Shown here: piece after piece, positions 26,477-35,225 of the stretch
How the letters are laid out: each line of letters starts with the position of its first letter
Position numbering within the stretch: position 1 is the first letter of the stretch
Assembly: GCF_030539355.1 (NCBI RefSeq)
Contig: NZ_JAUNSF010000008.1
Span: 1 to 57,482, forward strand
Direction of reading: 5' to 3'
Length of the DNA stretch: 57,482 nucleotides
From: Sutterella sp.
GTDB taxonomy: Bacteria; Pseudomonadota; Gammaproteobacteria; Burkholderiales; Burkholderiaceae_F
Program-made: the position numbers and the translations under genes
The notes under the pieces: model-generated
What the model saw: only the letters and a program-made list of their open reading frames with translations
Databases searched by the model: none
Told to the model about the DNA's origin: nothing

Positions 26477-27445
26477 ATGCAATTCTCGTACGAGTACCTT
26501 TCCCCGGCCGCTTTCGAAGAACTGATTATTTTAATTTGTCAGAAACTTTTCGGACTTGGAACACAGCCGTTTTCAGAAGGCAGGGACGGCGGTCGTGACG
26601 GAAAATTTGTCGGTACGGCAGAAGCATTTCCAAGCAAAGCAAGTCCATGGACAGGCACCACTATCATCCAGGTGAAGCACGCCAGTGGCTATAATCGCCA
26701 TTTTCTCGAAAATAGCTTTTTCAGCGAATCAAGCAAATCCTGCGTCATCAATCAGGAAATACCCCGCATCAGAGCATTGCGCAACAGCGGCGAACTGGAC
26801 AACTACATTCTTTTCTCAAACAGAAGAAAAACAGCCGGTGCTGAGGCCAAAATTCATAAATATATATCCGAAAAATGCAACATACCCTATGAATCCGTGC
26901 ACATCTGCGGAACCAATGACATTGATTTACTCTTAAAACAATTTCCCGATATAAAGGAAAAATTCCTCGCAAGCCCTATCACTTTTGAAGTCACATTACG
27001 TCCAAATGAACTCTCTGAAGTGATCGAAGCTTTTGCGGATAAAAAAGATTCAATCAACAAAGCTGTAACCAATGAGATCGCCCGGGATTTCGAAAGAACT
27101 AACATAGCGGACAAAAACAAGTACAACAATCTGACAAACAACTATTCACAACACCTTTTGGATACATGCCTCAAGGAAAGCCGTTTAATTTACGATTTTA
27201 TTTCAGACCCAAACAATGAAGATATCCGTGATAAATATGAGACCGCAATCGCAGATATAGAATCCAAAATCATAGCGAACAAAAGCAGATTCCCCAGCTT
27301 TGACGACTTGTTCAACCATATTTTAGATGTCCTGATCAGCAGTGATCCAATACTAAGCGACCACTATAACACAACAAGAGCTATATTATGTTATATGTAC
27401 TGGAACTGCGACATAGGGAGAATTTCTGATGCTCCGTCCGACTAA
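26477..27445 (+). CDS. ABC-3C effector: PD-(D/E)xK nuclease-like N-terminus with ABC-3C C-terminal domain
   Basis: A 322-residue protein. Residues 11-70 show an Mrr-like restriction fold: AFEELIILICQKLFGLG, then EGRDGGRDGKFVG (34-46) with the probable metal ligand Asp41, and IIQVKH (63-68) as the Q-x-K half of the motif. The rest is helical (EIARDFERTNIADKNKYNN onward) and resembles the C-terminal domain shared by effectors of ABC-three-component systems. The last 17 bases overlap the middle-component gene. In these systems the ATPase controls an effector through the middle component; the expected role is DNA cleavage on phage infection (inference). GC content is far below the flanks. Confidence 0.78.
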   Translation: MQFSYEYLSPAAFEELIILICQKLFGLGTQPFSEGRDGGRDGKFVGTAEAFPSKASPWTGTTIIQVKHASGYNRHFLENSFFSESSKSCVINQEIPRIRALRNSGELDNYILFSNRRKTAGAEAKIHKYISEKCNIPYESVHICGTNDIDLLLKQFPDIKEKFLASPITFEVTLRPNELSEVIEAFADKKDSINKAVTNEIARDFERTNIADKNKYNNLTNNYSQHLLDTCLKESRLIYDFISDPNNEDIRDKYETAIADIESKIIANKSRFPSFDDLFNHILDVLISSDPILSDHYNTTRAILCYMYWNCDIGRISDAPSD

Positions 27446-27668
27446 ACACTCGCACCCTGATAAAACAGTCATTTACGCCTCCTATCTTATTCTGAATCGC
27501 CTGATCAAAAATCAGACCGACAGTTTTGATAATTTAAATAATTACGTAAAACAAACCATCGACGGCGGCGAAGCATTATTCATTCCATCCATTTCATTCC
27601 TATATCTTCTTGGAGTGGTTGAATACCGTCAAAAAACAGATTCCTTTGAATACAAGAAAAAAATATGA
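27429..27668 (+). CDS. ABC-three-component middle component (MC6-like)
   Basis: A 79-residue winged-helix-like adaptor. LRPTKHSHPDKTVIYASYLILNRL at the start and FIPSISFLYLLGVVEYRQKTDSFEY at the end fit the ABC-3C middle-component family 6, which links effector and ATPase. It overlaps both neighbours (17 and 4 bases), which implies tight translational coupling and a complex. Confidence 0.75.
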   Translation: MLRPTKHSHPDKTVIYASYLILNRLIKNQTDSFDNLNNYVKQTIDGGEALFIPSISFLYLLGVVEYRQKTDSFEYKKKI

Positions 27669-29455
27669 AACTCTCCAGAATTTACTCCAATCTTCCTGAA
27701 AAGTTCCCGCCCGTATCTTTCAATCCGGGACTGAATGTTGTTCTGGCCGAAATCAAACTTCCCGAGAACAGGGACAAGGACACTCACAACCTGGGCAAGA
27801 CTACATTTGGCAGACTCATCGACTTCACCCTTCTTTCGAAAAAAGATCCTGATTTATTTTTGTTTAAGAATATTGATACCTTCAAGGACTATATATTCTA
27901 TCTGGAAATTCAGACCGGGAACAATTCATTTCTCACCATCAGAAGAAGCGTTTCCTCTCCAAACAGCATAAACATCCATCTGCATGATTCAGGCAATCTC
28001 GATTTATCCAGTCTGCCAGATGAAGAATGGTCTCACAATGCTCTGTCATTCACGAAATCCGTTGAACTGCTGGACGGAATTCTTGACTTCACCGCTTTGA
28101 AGGACTGGACGTATCGCCGGGCTCTTGGGTATCTACTGCGTACTCAGGAGGACTATCGGGACGTTTTCCATCTTCATAAAATCGTCAGAAACTCCGACTG
28201 GGTTCCTTTTGTCGCACGCATATTAGGATTCAATGACGTTCAGATTACGGATTTATACGAAAAGGAAAAGAAGCTTGAAGAGCTCAGGGCCAGAGACAAG
28301 CAACTTACCGAGGAAATCAAGGATTCCAAGGATGCCCTGGAAAAATCCGAAGGTCTTCTGCTCCTGAAGAGAGCGGATCTTGCCAAAAAAGAAGCCATTC
28401 TTGAGTCCTTCAATTTCAATGACCCGGACAAAGAACGGACCATTGATTTAGTTGAAAATATTGATTCTGATATTGCGATTCTGAATTCAGAACGCTATCT
28501 TCTCAATAAAAACAAGAAGAAAATCGTTTCCTCATTGGAAAACGAAATCATTCACTTCAATCCTGAGAAAGTCAGTCAGTTATTCAATGAAGCCAATATT
28601 CTCTTTCCTGATCAGATAACAAAGGACTACAGTCAGCTCATCCAATTCCTCAAAACGATCGGAAAGGAACGCAAAGATTATCTCACCAAAGAACTGGAAG
28701 AGATAAAAACCCGACTGAAGCAAGTTGAAATCTCTTCTGCTGATCTACAGCTCAAGAGATCAAATGCACTTTCCTTCCTGAGCAGCACGGATATTTTCTA
28801 CAAATACAAGGATCTGTCAAAAGAATTATCCAATCTGAGAAATGACATCACACATCTTGAATACGAAGTTGAGCAACTCCATAAACTTCGCTCGCTTAGA
28901 TCCGAAATTCGAACAATAAACGAAGAAATCAGTCGTCTTCACACTGCGATTGAAGAGGACAAGGATTTGCAGTGCAGTTCATCCGACAGTCTGTTCACTA
29001 AAATCAGAATTTATTTCAGTGAGATCATTGAATTTGTCATTGATCGTCAGGCTCTTCTCAATGTAATCATCAACGCCAACGGTCAGCTTGCGTTCAAGGC
29101 GGATATTCTCGATGACAACGGCAATTCCACAAGCGCCGACCTCGGTCATACTTACAGGAAACTGCTGTGCATTGCCTTCGACCTTGCCGTTCTTCGCGCT
29201 CACCTCGGTGAGAAATACCCTCATTTTGTTTTCCATGATGGATTGCTGGAATCGCTTGATGACAGAAAAAAGGAGAATCTTCTGACTCTCATTCGGCAAT
29301 ATTCCGCCCTGGGCATACAGTCCATCATCACTGCGATTGACTCTGACCTGCCGATTCGATCGGCTTCAGAAGACATTTTCACCAGTGAGGAAATCATACG
29401 AAAACTTGATGACACCGGAGATTCTGGGCGTCTGTTTAATATTCCCGCATTTTAA
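27665..29455 (+). CDS. ABC-three-component ATPase, DUF2326 family
   Basis: A 596-residue SMC/RecN-like ATPase. KLSRIYSNLPEKFPPVSFNPGLNVVLAEI opens the protein as in DUF2326 proteins, and the P-loop is the unusual THNLGKTTF (40-48). Residues about 200-430 form long charged coiled coils. The C-terminal lobe has DLGHTYRKLLCIAFDLAVL (signature-like, about 500) and HFVFHDGLLESLD (Walker B-like, about 525), with His before the Asp. It should sense or act on nucleic acid and switch the effector. Stop followed after 19 bases by the unrelated M20 gene, where GC content jumps back up. Confidence 0.82.
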   Translation: MKLSRIYSNLPEKFPPVSFNPGLNVVLAEIKLPENRDKDTHNLGKTTFGRLIDFTLLSKKDPDLFLFKNIDTFKDYIFYLEIQTGNNSFLTIRRSVSSPNSINIHLHDSGNLDLSSLPDEEWSHNALSFTKSVELLDGILDFTALKDWTYRRALGYLLRTQEDYRDVFHLHKIVRNSDWVPFVARILGFNDVQITDLYEKEKKLEELRARDKQLTEEIKDSKDALEKSEGLLLLKRADLAKKEAILESFNFNDPDKERTIDLVENIDSDIAILNSERYLLNKNKKKIVSSLENEIIHFNPEKVSQLFNEANILFPDQITKDYSQLIQFLKTIGKERKDYLTKELEEIKTRLKQVEISSADLQLKRSNALSFLSSTDIFYKYKDLSKELSNLRNDITHLEYEVEQLHKLRSLRSEIRTINEEISRLHTAIEEDKDLQCSSSDSLFTKIRIYFSEIIEFVIDRQALLNVIINANGQLAFKADILDDNGNSTSADLGHTYRKLLCIAFDLAVLRAHLGEKYPHFVFHDGLLESLDDRKKENLLTLIRQYSALGIQSIITAIDSDLPIRSASEDIFTSEEIIRKLDDTGDSGRLFNIPAF

Positions 29456-29474
29456 AAACTAAAGGCATCAATCA

Positions 29475-30656
29475 ATGACTTCAACACTTGAAGAACTCCT
29501 CGGCGCCGAGGACGCCGCCCGCCTCGTCGCCTTCCGCCGCGACCTGCACCGCCATCCCGAGATCGGCATGGACACCGTGCGCACGGCGCAGAAGATTGAG
29601 GAATTCCTTGCCACCTTCCCCGTCGACCGCGTCGAGCGCGTGGAGAAGAACGGCGTCGTCGCCGTCATCAACGGCCGCGCCGCGGGCCCGATGATTGGGC
29701 TCCGCGGTGACATCGACGCGCTCCCCGTGAAGGAGGAGACGGGCGTCGAGTGGACGAGCTGCGAGGAGAAGCGCGCGCACCTCTGCGGTCACGACGGCCA
29801 CGCCGCCGGCATCATGGCCACGGCGCTTTATCTCTCGAAGCACCGCGACTTCGCGGGCTCGGTCGCCCTCATCTTCCAGCCGGGCGAGGAGGGCTTCGCG
29901 GGCGCGGACCTGATGATCAAGGACGGGCTCTTTGAGAAGTTCCCCTGCCGCGAGGTGTTCGCGATCCACGGCGACCCGCAGAACCCGCTCGGCGACATCG
30001 CGATCCGCGACGGCGCGATGACCGCCTCGGTGGACATCGCCTACATGACTGTCGAGGGCCGCGGCGGCCACGGCGCGCGCCCGCACGAGACGATCGACCC
30101 GGTGCCGGCCGCGGCGCAGCTGATCCTCGCGCTGCAGACCATCGTTTCGCGCACGATCAACCCGGCCGAGTCCGCTGTGGTGAGCTGCTGCTTCGTGCAC
30201 GCGGGCGACCCGGTCGCGACCACCGTGATCCCGCAGCGCGTCGAGCTCTCCGCCACGATCCGCACGCTCAATCCCGCCGTGCGCGACCAGATCGAGAAGC
30301 GCTTCGAAGAGATCTGCGCGGGCGTCGCCGCGCAGTTCGGCGGCCAGATCCGTCTCGACTACCAGCGCCGCTATCCGCCCCAGATCAACGACGCCGAGCT
30401 CACGCGCGCCACGATTCCCGCGCTTGAGGCCGCCTTCGGCGCGGAGCACGTCCGCACGAAGCAGCTCCCGATGATGGGCGGCGAGGACTTCGCCTTCATG
30501 TCGGAGAAAGTGCCGGGCGTCTACATGCGCCTCGGCCTCAGGGACGAAAACCACACCGCAGGCCTCCACAACCCGGGCTTCGACTACAACGACCTCGCGC
30601 TCGGCAGCGCCGTCACCGCGTTCGCCTCGATCGTCCGCGCGCGTCTGCCGCTCTGA
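29475..30656 (+). CDS. M20-family amidohydrolase (hippurate/N-acyl amino acid hydrolase type)
   Basis: A 393-residue cytoplasmic metallo-amidohydrolase. DLHRHPEIGM (23-32), RGDIDALP (77-84), the Cys/His metal site HLCGHDGHA (102-110) and FQPGEEGFAGA with its catalytic Glu pair define the M20D subfamily, which removes acyl groups from amino acids such as hippurate or N-acetyl amino acids. The C-terminal HNPGFDYND closes the metal site. Composition is again GC-rich, so the acquired defence block ends upstream. Exact substrate not readable. Confidence 0.9.
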   Translation: MTSTLEELLGAEDAARLVAFRRDLHRHPEIGMDTVRTAQKIEEFLATFPVDRVERVEKNGVVAVINGRAAGPMIGLRGDIDALPVKEETGVEWTSCEEKRAHLCGHDGHAAGIMATALYLSKHRDFAGSVALIFQPGEEGFAGADLMIKDGLFEKFPCREVFAIHGDPQNPLGDIAIRDGAMTASVDIAYMTVEGRGGHGARPHETIDPVPAAAQLILALQTIVSRTINPAESAVVSCCFVHAGDPVATTVIPQRVELSATIRTLNPAVRDQIEKRFEEICAGVAAQFGGQIRLDYQRRYPPQINDAELTRATIPALEAAFGAEHVRTKQLPMMGGEDFAFMSEKVPGVYMRLGLRDENHTAGLHNPGFDYNDLALGSAVTAFASIVRARLPL

Positions 30657-30691
30657 TCTGAGGCATTCACCTCGGTGATATCCCTTTGAAA

Positions 30692-30731
30692 AGACGGCGC
30701 ATCGGATGCTGAAAAGTCCGATGCGCCGTCT
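30692..30731 (+). terminator. Terminator after the M20 gene
   Basis: A 15-base stem (AGACGGCGCATCGGA at 30692-30706 with its exact complement at 30717-30731) closes a 10-base loop; the T-run is weak. A candidate upstream start of the next gene lies inside this hairpin and was therefore not used. Confidence 0.7.
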
Positions 30732-30789
30732 CCTTGATCCGCGTTCCCCGGCCTCCCCGGGCGGGCTCTCACAACTCCAAGGCTCTCTG

Positions 30790-32733
30790 ATGTACCTCAA
30801 GCAGCACACCAAGGTCCCTGACGCCCCCGGCAGGATCACCTTCAAGAAGAAGGGCGGCAGCACATACGTGCTCTACGAGACCGGCCGCGTCTACAACGCG
30901 GAGCGTCAGTTCAACGTTCCGAAGCGCGCGATCATCGGGAAGCTCGTCGACCCGTCGGACCGGACGCTGATGCTGCCCAACGAGAACTACCTGAAGCTTT
31001 TTCCCGAAGCTCTTCAGGACCCTCCCGAGCAGCCTCCCTCCTGGAGGAGCAAGCAGCACACCAAGGTCCCGGACGTCCACGGCAGGATCACCTTCAAGAA
31101 GAAGGGCGGCAGCACATACGTGCTCTTCGAGACCGGCCGCGTCTACAACGCGGAGCGTCAGTACAACGTGCCGCAGCGCACGATCATCGGAAAGCTCGTC
31201 GACCCGTCGGACCGGACGCTGATGCTGCCCAACGAGAACTACCTGAAGCTTTTTCCCGAAGCCCCTCAGGACCCTCCCGAGGAGCCTCCCTCCTGGAGGA
31301 GCAGCACGGTGCACGTCGGTGCGTTCATCGCCCTCTCGGCCGTCATCCGGGAGTGCCGGCTCCGCGGGCTGCTCGAGGCCTCGTTCGGTGCCGACGCCGC
31401 CGGGGTCATCCTCGACCTCGCGGTCTGCAGGATCGTCACGGAGGAGAACGCTGCCGCAGTCTGGCCGGACTACGCATGGTGCCATCCGCTCTTCACCGGG
31501 AACATGCGCATGCTGAACGAGGATGCCCTCCCGGAATTCCTTTCCAGGCTCTTAGACGTCACAATCGCGGGGTTCCTCGATGACTGCAGCCGCGCCCGGG
31601 ATCATCGCGAGCGCATCTGGATCTCCTGCGACCTGACGAACGGGCTCGCGATGGCGGGCGAACTTGAGCTCGCCGAGTCAGTAAGCGTGTTGAACCGTCA
31701 GAACGTGCTGAGTCTCAGCCCTGCCCTGGCCAGTGACAGCGCCGGTCAGCCGCTTTTCTACAAAATCCTCCCCAGGACGGTTCCCGGTCTGGGGCGGCTC
31801 AGGTATCTCATCGATCGAATCGAGGAACACGGCTGCCATTCCGCAGGCGTGGTGCTCTACCGCGGCTCCGTGAGCCGCGACACCATCGAGTATCTGGATC
31901 AAAAGGACATTCCGTTCCTGCTGATGATGCAGGGCCACCGGGAGTCGGTGTCGTCGCTCATCGAAGCGAACCGCGGAACCTTTGAGACGAAGAGGGCAAC
32001 CCGGATCGGCACCGCCGGCGTCCACGGCGTCACCGTCAGGGGGAAGCTCTTTCCCGGCGAATCCGAGGAGCGCTCCTTCCATCTCTTCTTCGACCCGTCG
32101 CAGACGGCGGCGGAGCGCGCCGAGTTCAACCGTCTGCTTGACCGGATGGCGGAGCTGCTGAGGAGACACGAGGGAATCGACTTGATGTTCGCCGAGCCCT
32201 GGACGCGCTGGTTCACCTGCCGCTATGCGGAAGAGAACGGCAGAAAACGCTTCCTCTCCGCCGAGGAGAAACAGGACGCCATTCAGCGCGAGCTTGAGCT
32301 CTGCGGGTACTCGTGCATCGTGAGTTCCGAGGCGATGACGGCCGCAGAGGCCTGGAGCCTCTGCCGCGGCCATGACGCTTTCCGGGGGTTCCTCCGTGAC
32401 GTCAGCTGGGACTCACTGGACTCACTCCCGGGGTATTCCGCCGTGCTGCCCGAGACCTTGATCTTCATCGACTTCATCGCGCTCATCCTGCAGAGCCGCT
32501 TCCGAAGCCTCCTCGAAAAGCAGGTGCAGGATCCGAAGGCGCGCCGCCGCGCGCTGACCGTCCCCGAGGCCGTCCGGGAGCTCGAGCGAATTGAGATGAC
32601 ACGGCAGGACGAAAACCGCTGGCTCCCCGGCGGTGCCATGACGAAGACCCAGCAGGAGATCCTCCGGGCGCTCGGCCTGAGTCCCGAGGATGCATTCTCA
32701 GAAATGCAGAGGCTGGCCGCGGCGCTTCTCTGA
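30790..32733 (+). CDS. IS1634/IS4-type transposase with duplicated N-terminus and altered catalytic site
   Basis: A 647-residue transposase-like protein. The ISCDLTNGLAMAGELEL segment corresponds to the conserved first-Asp strand (usually SYDSTN), but the second catalytic position, normally LDRG, reads VLYRGS here, so the Asp is lost. Near the end, VLPETLIFIDFIALILQSRF matches the family's C-terminal helix. The N-terminal domain (KQHTKVPD to PPSWRS, 84 residues) occurs twice in a row. The frame is intact, so either a recently inactivated element or a retained non-transposing derivative. I found no clear terminal inverted repeats. Confidence 0.75.
   Translation: MYLKQHTKVPDAPGRITFKKKGGSTYVLYETGRVYNAERQFNVPKRAIIGKLVDPSDRTLMLPNENYLKLFPEALQDPPEQPPSWRSKQHTKVPDVHGRITFKKKGGSTYVLFETGRVYNAERQYNVPQRTIIGKLVDPSDRTLMLPNENYLKLFPEAPQDPPEEPPSWRSSTVHVGAFIALSAVIRECRLRGLLEASFGADAAGVILDLAVCRIVTEENAAAVWPDYAWCHPLFTGNMRMLNEDALPEFLSRLLDVTIAGFLDDCSRARDHRERIWISCDLTNGLAMAGELELAESVSVLNRQNVLSLSPALASDSAGQPLFYKILPRTVPGLGRLRYLIDRIEEHGCHSAGVVLYRGSVSRDTIEYLDQKDIPFLLMMQGHRESVSSLIEANRGTFETKRATRIGTAGVHGVTVRGKLFPGESEERSFHLFFDPSQTAAERAEFNRLLDRMAELLRRHEGIDLMFAEPWTRWFTCRYAEENGRKRFLSAEEKQDAIQRELELCGYSCIVSSEAMTAAEAWSLCRGHDAFRGFLRDVSWDSLDSLPGYSAVLPETLIFIDFIALILQSRFRSLLEKQVQDPKARRRALTVPEAVRELERIEMTRQDENRWLPGGAMTKTQQEILRALGLSPEDAFSEMQRLAAALL
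30799..31302 (+). repeat. 252-base in-frame tandem duplication
   Basis: Unit 1 (30799-31050) and unit 2 (31051-31302) encode the same 84-residue domain with few changes (for example Tyr/Phe in YVLYETG and YVLFETG, and KRAIIGK versus QRTIIGK). The differences show it is an old duplication and not an assembly stutter. Confidence 0.9.
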
Positions 32734-32804
32734 AGTGAAGAATAATAAGTAACCGCGCAAAAATAAAATTTAAATTTTCGAGCCCGCCATTGTATACTTC
32801 AGCC

Positions 32805-33947
32805 ATGGCTGACGACACCTTTCTTCGCAATCCCGAGGTCTCTCACTACATAGAGACTCTCCTTCCCCTGCTCAATGAGCAGCAACGCCGATGTTTTGTC
32901 GGCGGTCTGGTGGCGCTCGCCGGCCACGGCGGCCTGAAGCTCATCAGCGAGATCTCCGGCCTTTCCCAGCCCACACTGATCAAGGGGCGGAAAGAGTACG
33001 AAACACTGAAAAACGACCCGGAGGCACGTGCAGCGCTTTCCGACGGCAGCCGGATCCGCAGGGAGGGCGGCGGCCGGAAGTCCGTCACGGAGCTTCATCC
33101 CGAAATCGAGACTGAACTCGCGAAGCTGCTTGACGGTCACGAGAGCGGCAGCCCCGGGAACCCGCTCACCTGGACGACGAAGAGCACCTACACGCTCGCG
33201 AAGCTCCTGGCGAAAAAGGGGATGAAGGTCAGCCCGAAAACCGTGGCGAGGCTGCTCAAGGCTGCCGGCTTCAGCCTGCGGCAGAACAGCAGGTACGTCG
33301 AGAAGACCGCCGCCTCGCCGAATCGTGACGAGCAGTTCCGCTTCATCAATGAACTCTGCAAGGCCTTCCTGCGTGAAGGCTGGCCTGTTGTTTCAGTCAA
33401 CGCCGGAAGGAAGGAACTCGCCGGCGGCTGCAAAGACGGCTGTCATGACCTTGAAGGCCCCGGCGGTGCCGACATTGAAGCCGCTGACGGCCTGGAGAAT
33501 GCCGGCATCGGCGCAGACACCGCCGAGTTCGCTGCGGCAGGCATCAGACGCTGGTGGGAAACCTCGGGGCGGGAACGCTGCCCCAATGCCCGCAGGCTGA
33601 TGATCACTGCGGACTGCGCAGGCAGCGACGACGAAACCCGGCACTGGAAAACCTGTCTGCAGCGTCTTGCTGACGAGACCGGTCTTGAGATCCACGTTTC
33701 GCATTTCCCGCCGGGCACATCGAAGTGGAACCGGATCGAGCCTCTGATCTCAGCTCAGATCACCCGCTGCCGGCGTGGTCAGCCGCCCGAGTCGCTTGAG
33801 ATCAGCGTATCGCTGATCGCCAGCAGTGATCACGGGAAAGGCACCGTGGTCACCGGTGAAGAACTGACGGCAGAGAGTCCCGGGCAGGACTCCCGGCGGG
33901 GCGACAACTGGAACTATGTCATCCGCCCGATTCAGGCTTGTCCGTAA
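32805..33947 (+). CDS. ISAzo13-family transposase, internally deleted and probably inactive
   Basis: A 380-residue protein. GNPLTWTTKSTYTLAKLLAKKG, VSPKTVARLLKAAGFSLRQNSR, HDGE-like DTAEFAAAGIRRWWE, RRLMITADCAGS and HFPPGTSKWNRIE are hallmarks of ISAzo13 transposases. The first catalytic Asp, usually in SVDTKKKE, is Asn here (VVSVNAGRKE), and the next stretch, normally containing HDFP and YGVYD, is missing and replaced by a short low-similarity segment (DLEGPGGADIEAADGLENAG). The ATG at 32805 is used; the TTG 15 bases upstream is less likely. No inverted repeats were recognised around it. Confidence 0.78.
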   Translation: MADDTFLRNPEVSHYIETLLPLLNEQQRRCFVGGLVALAGHGGLKLISEISGLSQPTLIKGRKEYETLKNDPEARAALSDGSRIRREGGGRKSVTELHPEIETELAKLLDGHESGSPGNPLTWTTKSTYTLAKLLAKKGMKVSPKTVARLLKAAGFSLRQNSRYVEKTAASPNRDEQFRFINELCKAFLREGWPVVSVNAGRKELAGGCKDGCHDLEGPGGADIEAADGLENAGIGADTAEFAAAGIRRWWETSGRERCPNARRLMITADCAGSDDETRHWKTCLQRLADETGLEIHVSHFPPGTSKWNRIEPLISAQITRCRRGQPPESLEISVSLIASSDHGKGTVVTGEELTAESPGQDSRRGDNWNYVIRPIQACP

Positions 33948-34029
33948 TTGAAATCGGTTTTCTGCGCAGATCCTTGTTCACGCTCCCCGGTGAACCCTCA
34001 TGAGGAGAGTTTCCTCCGGAGCTCCGGGA

Positions 34030-34857
34030 TCACTTCCCCGCCGCCTTCGCCGCCTTCACGGCTTTCTCCACCACCGCATTGATCGCGAGCGCCGCCACCG
34101 CCATGCCGATCGAGGCCGTGACAACCACCCCCGACCCGTACCCCGCGCAGGCGAGCGCCGCACCGGGTGCGACCGCGCAGGCCGCGTCCCCCATGGGCTT
34201 CTTCACAGGCTCTGCCGAGTAGACGCAGGGCACGCGGAAGGCGGGAGCGAGGGGCTTCCCCGGCTTTCCCGCGTCGGCCGGGGCCTTCGGGAACCCGTAC
34301 TCCTTCCTCAGGCGATAGCGCACCGACGAGAGAAGCGGGTCGCCCGAGATGCGCCCTAGGTCACCGGTCTCGATCGCGAGGGGATTGACGCGCCCGCCAG
34401 CCGCGCCCGAGGTCACGACGAACTGCCCTCTCTTCCTGCAGAGCGCGATGAGCGCCGCCTTGGCGCGCACCTGGTCGATGCAGTCGAGCACCACGCCGTC
34501 CGGGGCGACAAGCTCGGCCACGTTCTCCTCGTCGACGAAGTCCTCGATGCACTCGACCTCTGCCCGCGGGTTGATGAGCGCAATTCTTTCCTTGAGCGCC
34601 TCCACCTTCGCCATGCCGTACGCGTCCCCGAGCGCCTGGATCTGCCGGTTCGTGTTGCTCTCGGCGATGTTGTCGAGGTCGATGAGCGTCAGATGCCTTG
34701 CTCCCGTGCGGGCGAGCGCCTCCACGGCCCAGGAGCCCACGCCCCCGACGCCGGTGACGACGAAGTGCGCCCCGGCGATCGCCCGCGCGCCCTCGGGGCT
34801 GTAGAGGCGGTCAACGCCGCCGAAGCGCCTTTCATAGTCGATCTGGTGCCCGGTCAT
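34030..34857 (-). CDS. tcdA: tRNA threonylcarbamoyladenosine dehydratase TcdA
   Basis: E1-like enzyme that cyclises t6A37 of tRNA to ct6A using ATP. The 275-residue protein has YERRFGGVDRLYSPEGA at the N-terminus, the Rossmann nucleotide site VVTGVGGVGSWAVEALAR, DLDNIAESNTNRQIQA, and a C-terminal glycine-rich hydrophobic helix that usually anchors it to the membrane. I use the ATG at 34857 (MTGHQIDYERRF), the normal family start; the upstream extension is not conserved-looking. Confidence 0.93.
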   Translation of the reverse strand: MTGHQIDYERRFGGVDRLYSPEGARAIAGAHFVVTGVGGVGSWAVEALARTGARHLTLIDLDNIAESNTNRQIQALGDAYGMAKVEALKERIALINPRAEVECIEDFVDEENVAELVAPDGVVLDCIDQVRAKAALIALCRKRGQFVVTSGAAGGRVNPLAIETGDLGRISGDPLLSSVRYRLRKEYGFPKAPADAGKPGKPLAPAFRVPCVYSAEPVKKPMGDAACAVAPGAALACAGYGSGVVVTASIGMAVAALAINAVVEKAVKAAKAAGK

Positions 34858-35225
34858 TGGGGGAATGTCTCCGAAGGGATGGGGAAAAAACTTGATTGGG
34901 ATAACGGGAGGGCCCGGCATGAAGTTTGCTGCCATCGCTCATGCCGCAACAGTCTTCATCTCACTGCGAACGCCTCGCAATTCCCCCTCAAAAGCCGCAA
35001 TTCGCCTCTCAAACACCCGCATTCATGGGTACTTTCCGCATCACGCGCGTGTTCAATACGACTTTCGACTTAGGCAGAATTCACTGAATCGTCACAGAAT
35101 TGAAACTGAGCCGCCATCGGGGGACGGAAGAATACGCCCCCGGTCGCCTATCGTGCCTGACCAGGCGCCTGAAAACGTGCCTGTAACGCCGCCCGTCATC
35201 CTCAACTTGTGTGGACTCATCAATC
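34858..35225. other. Gene-free divergent region between tcdA and the peptide ABC operon
   Basis: About 370 bases with no convincing gene, presumably holding the promoters of the two divergent units. No clear operator or RNA element was recognised. Confidence 0.4.

Noticed and set aside
30706-30789. Upstream ATG for the IS1634-like transposase
   Set aside because: It lies in the terminator hairpin of the M20 gene and adds unconserved residues.
32740-33960. Terminal inverted repeats and target duplications for the transposase genes
   Set aside because: I compared the flanks by eye and found no convincing matching ends, so no complete insertion sequence is claimed.
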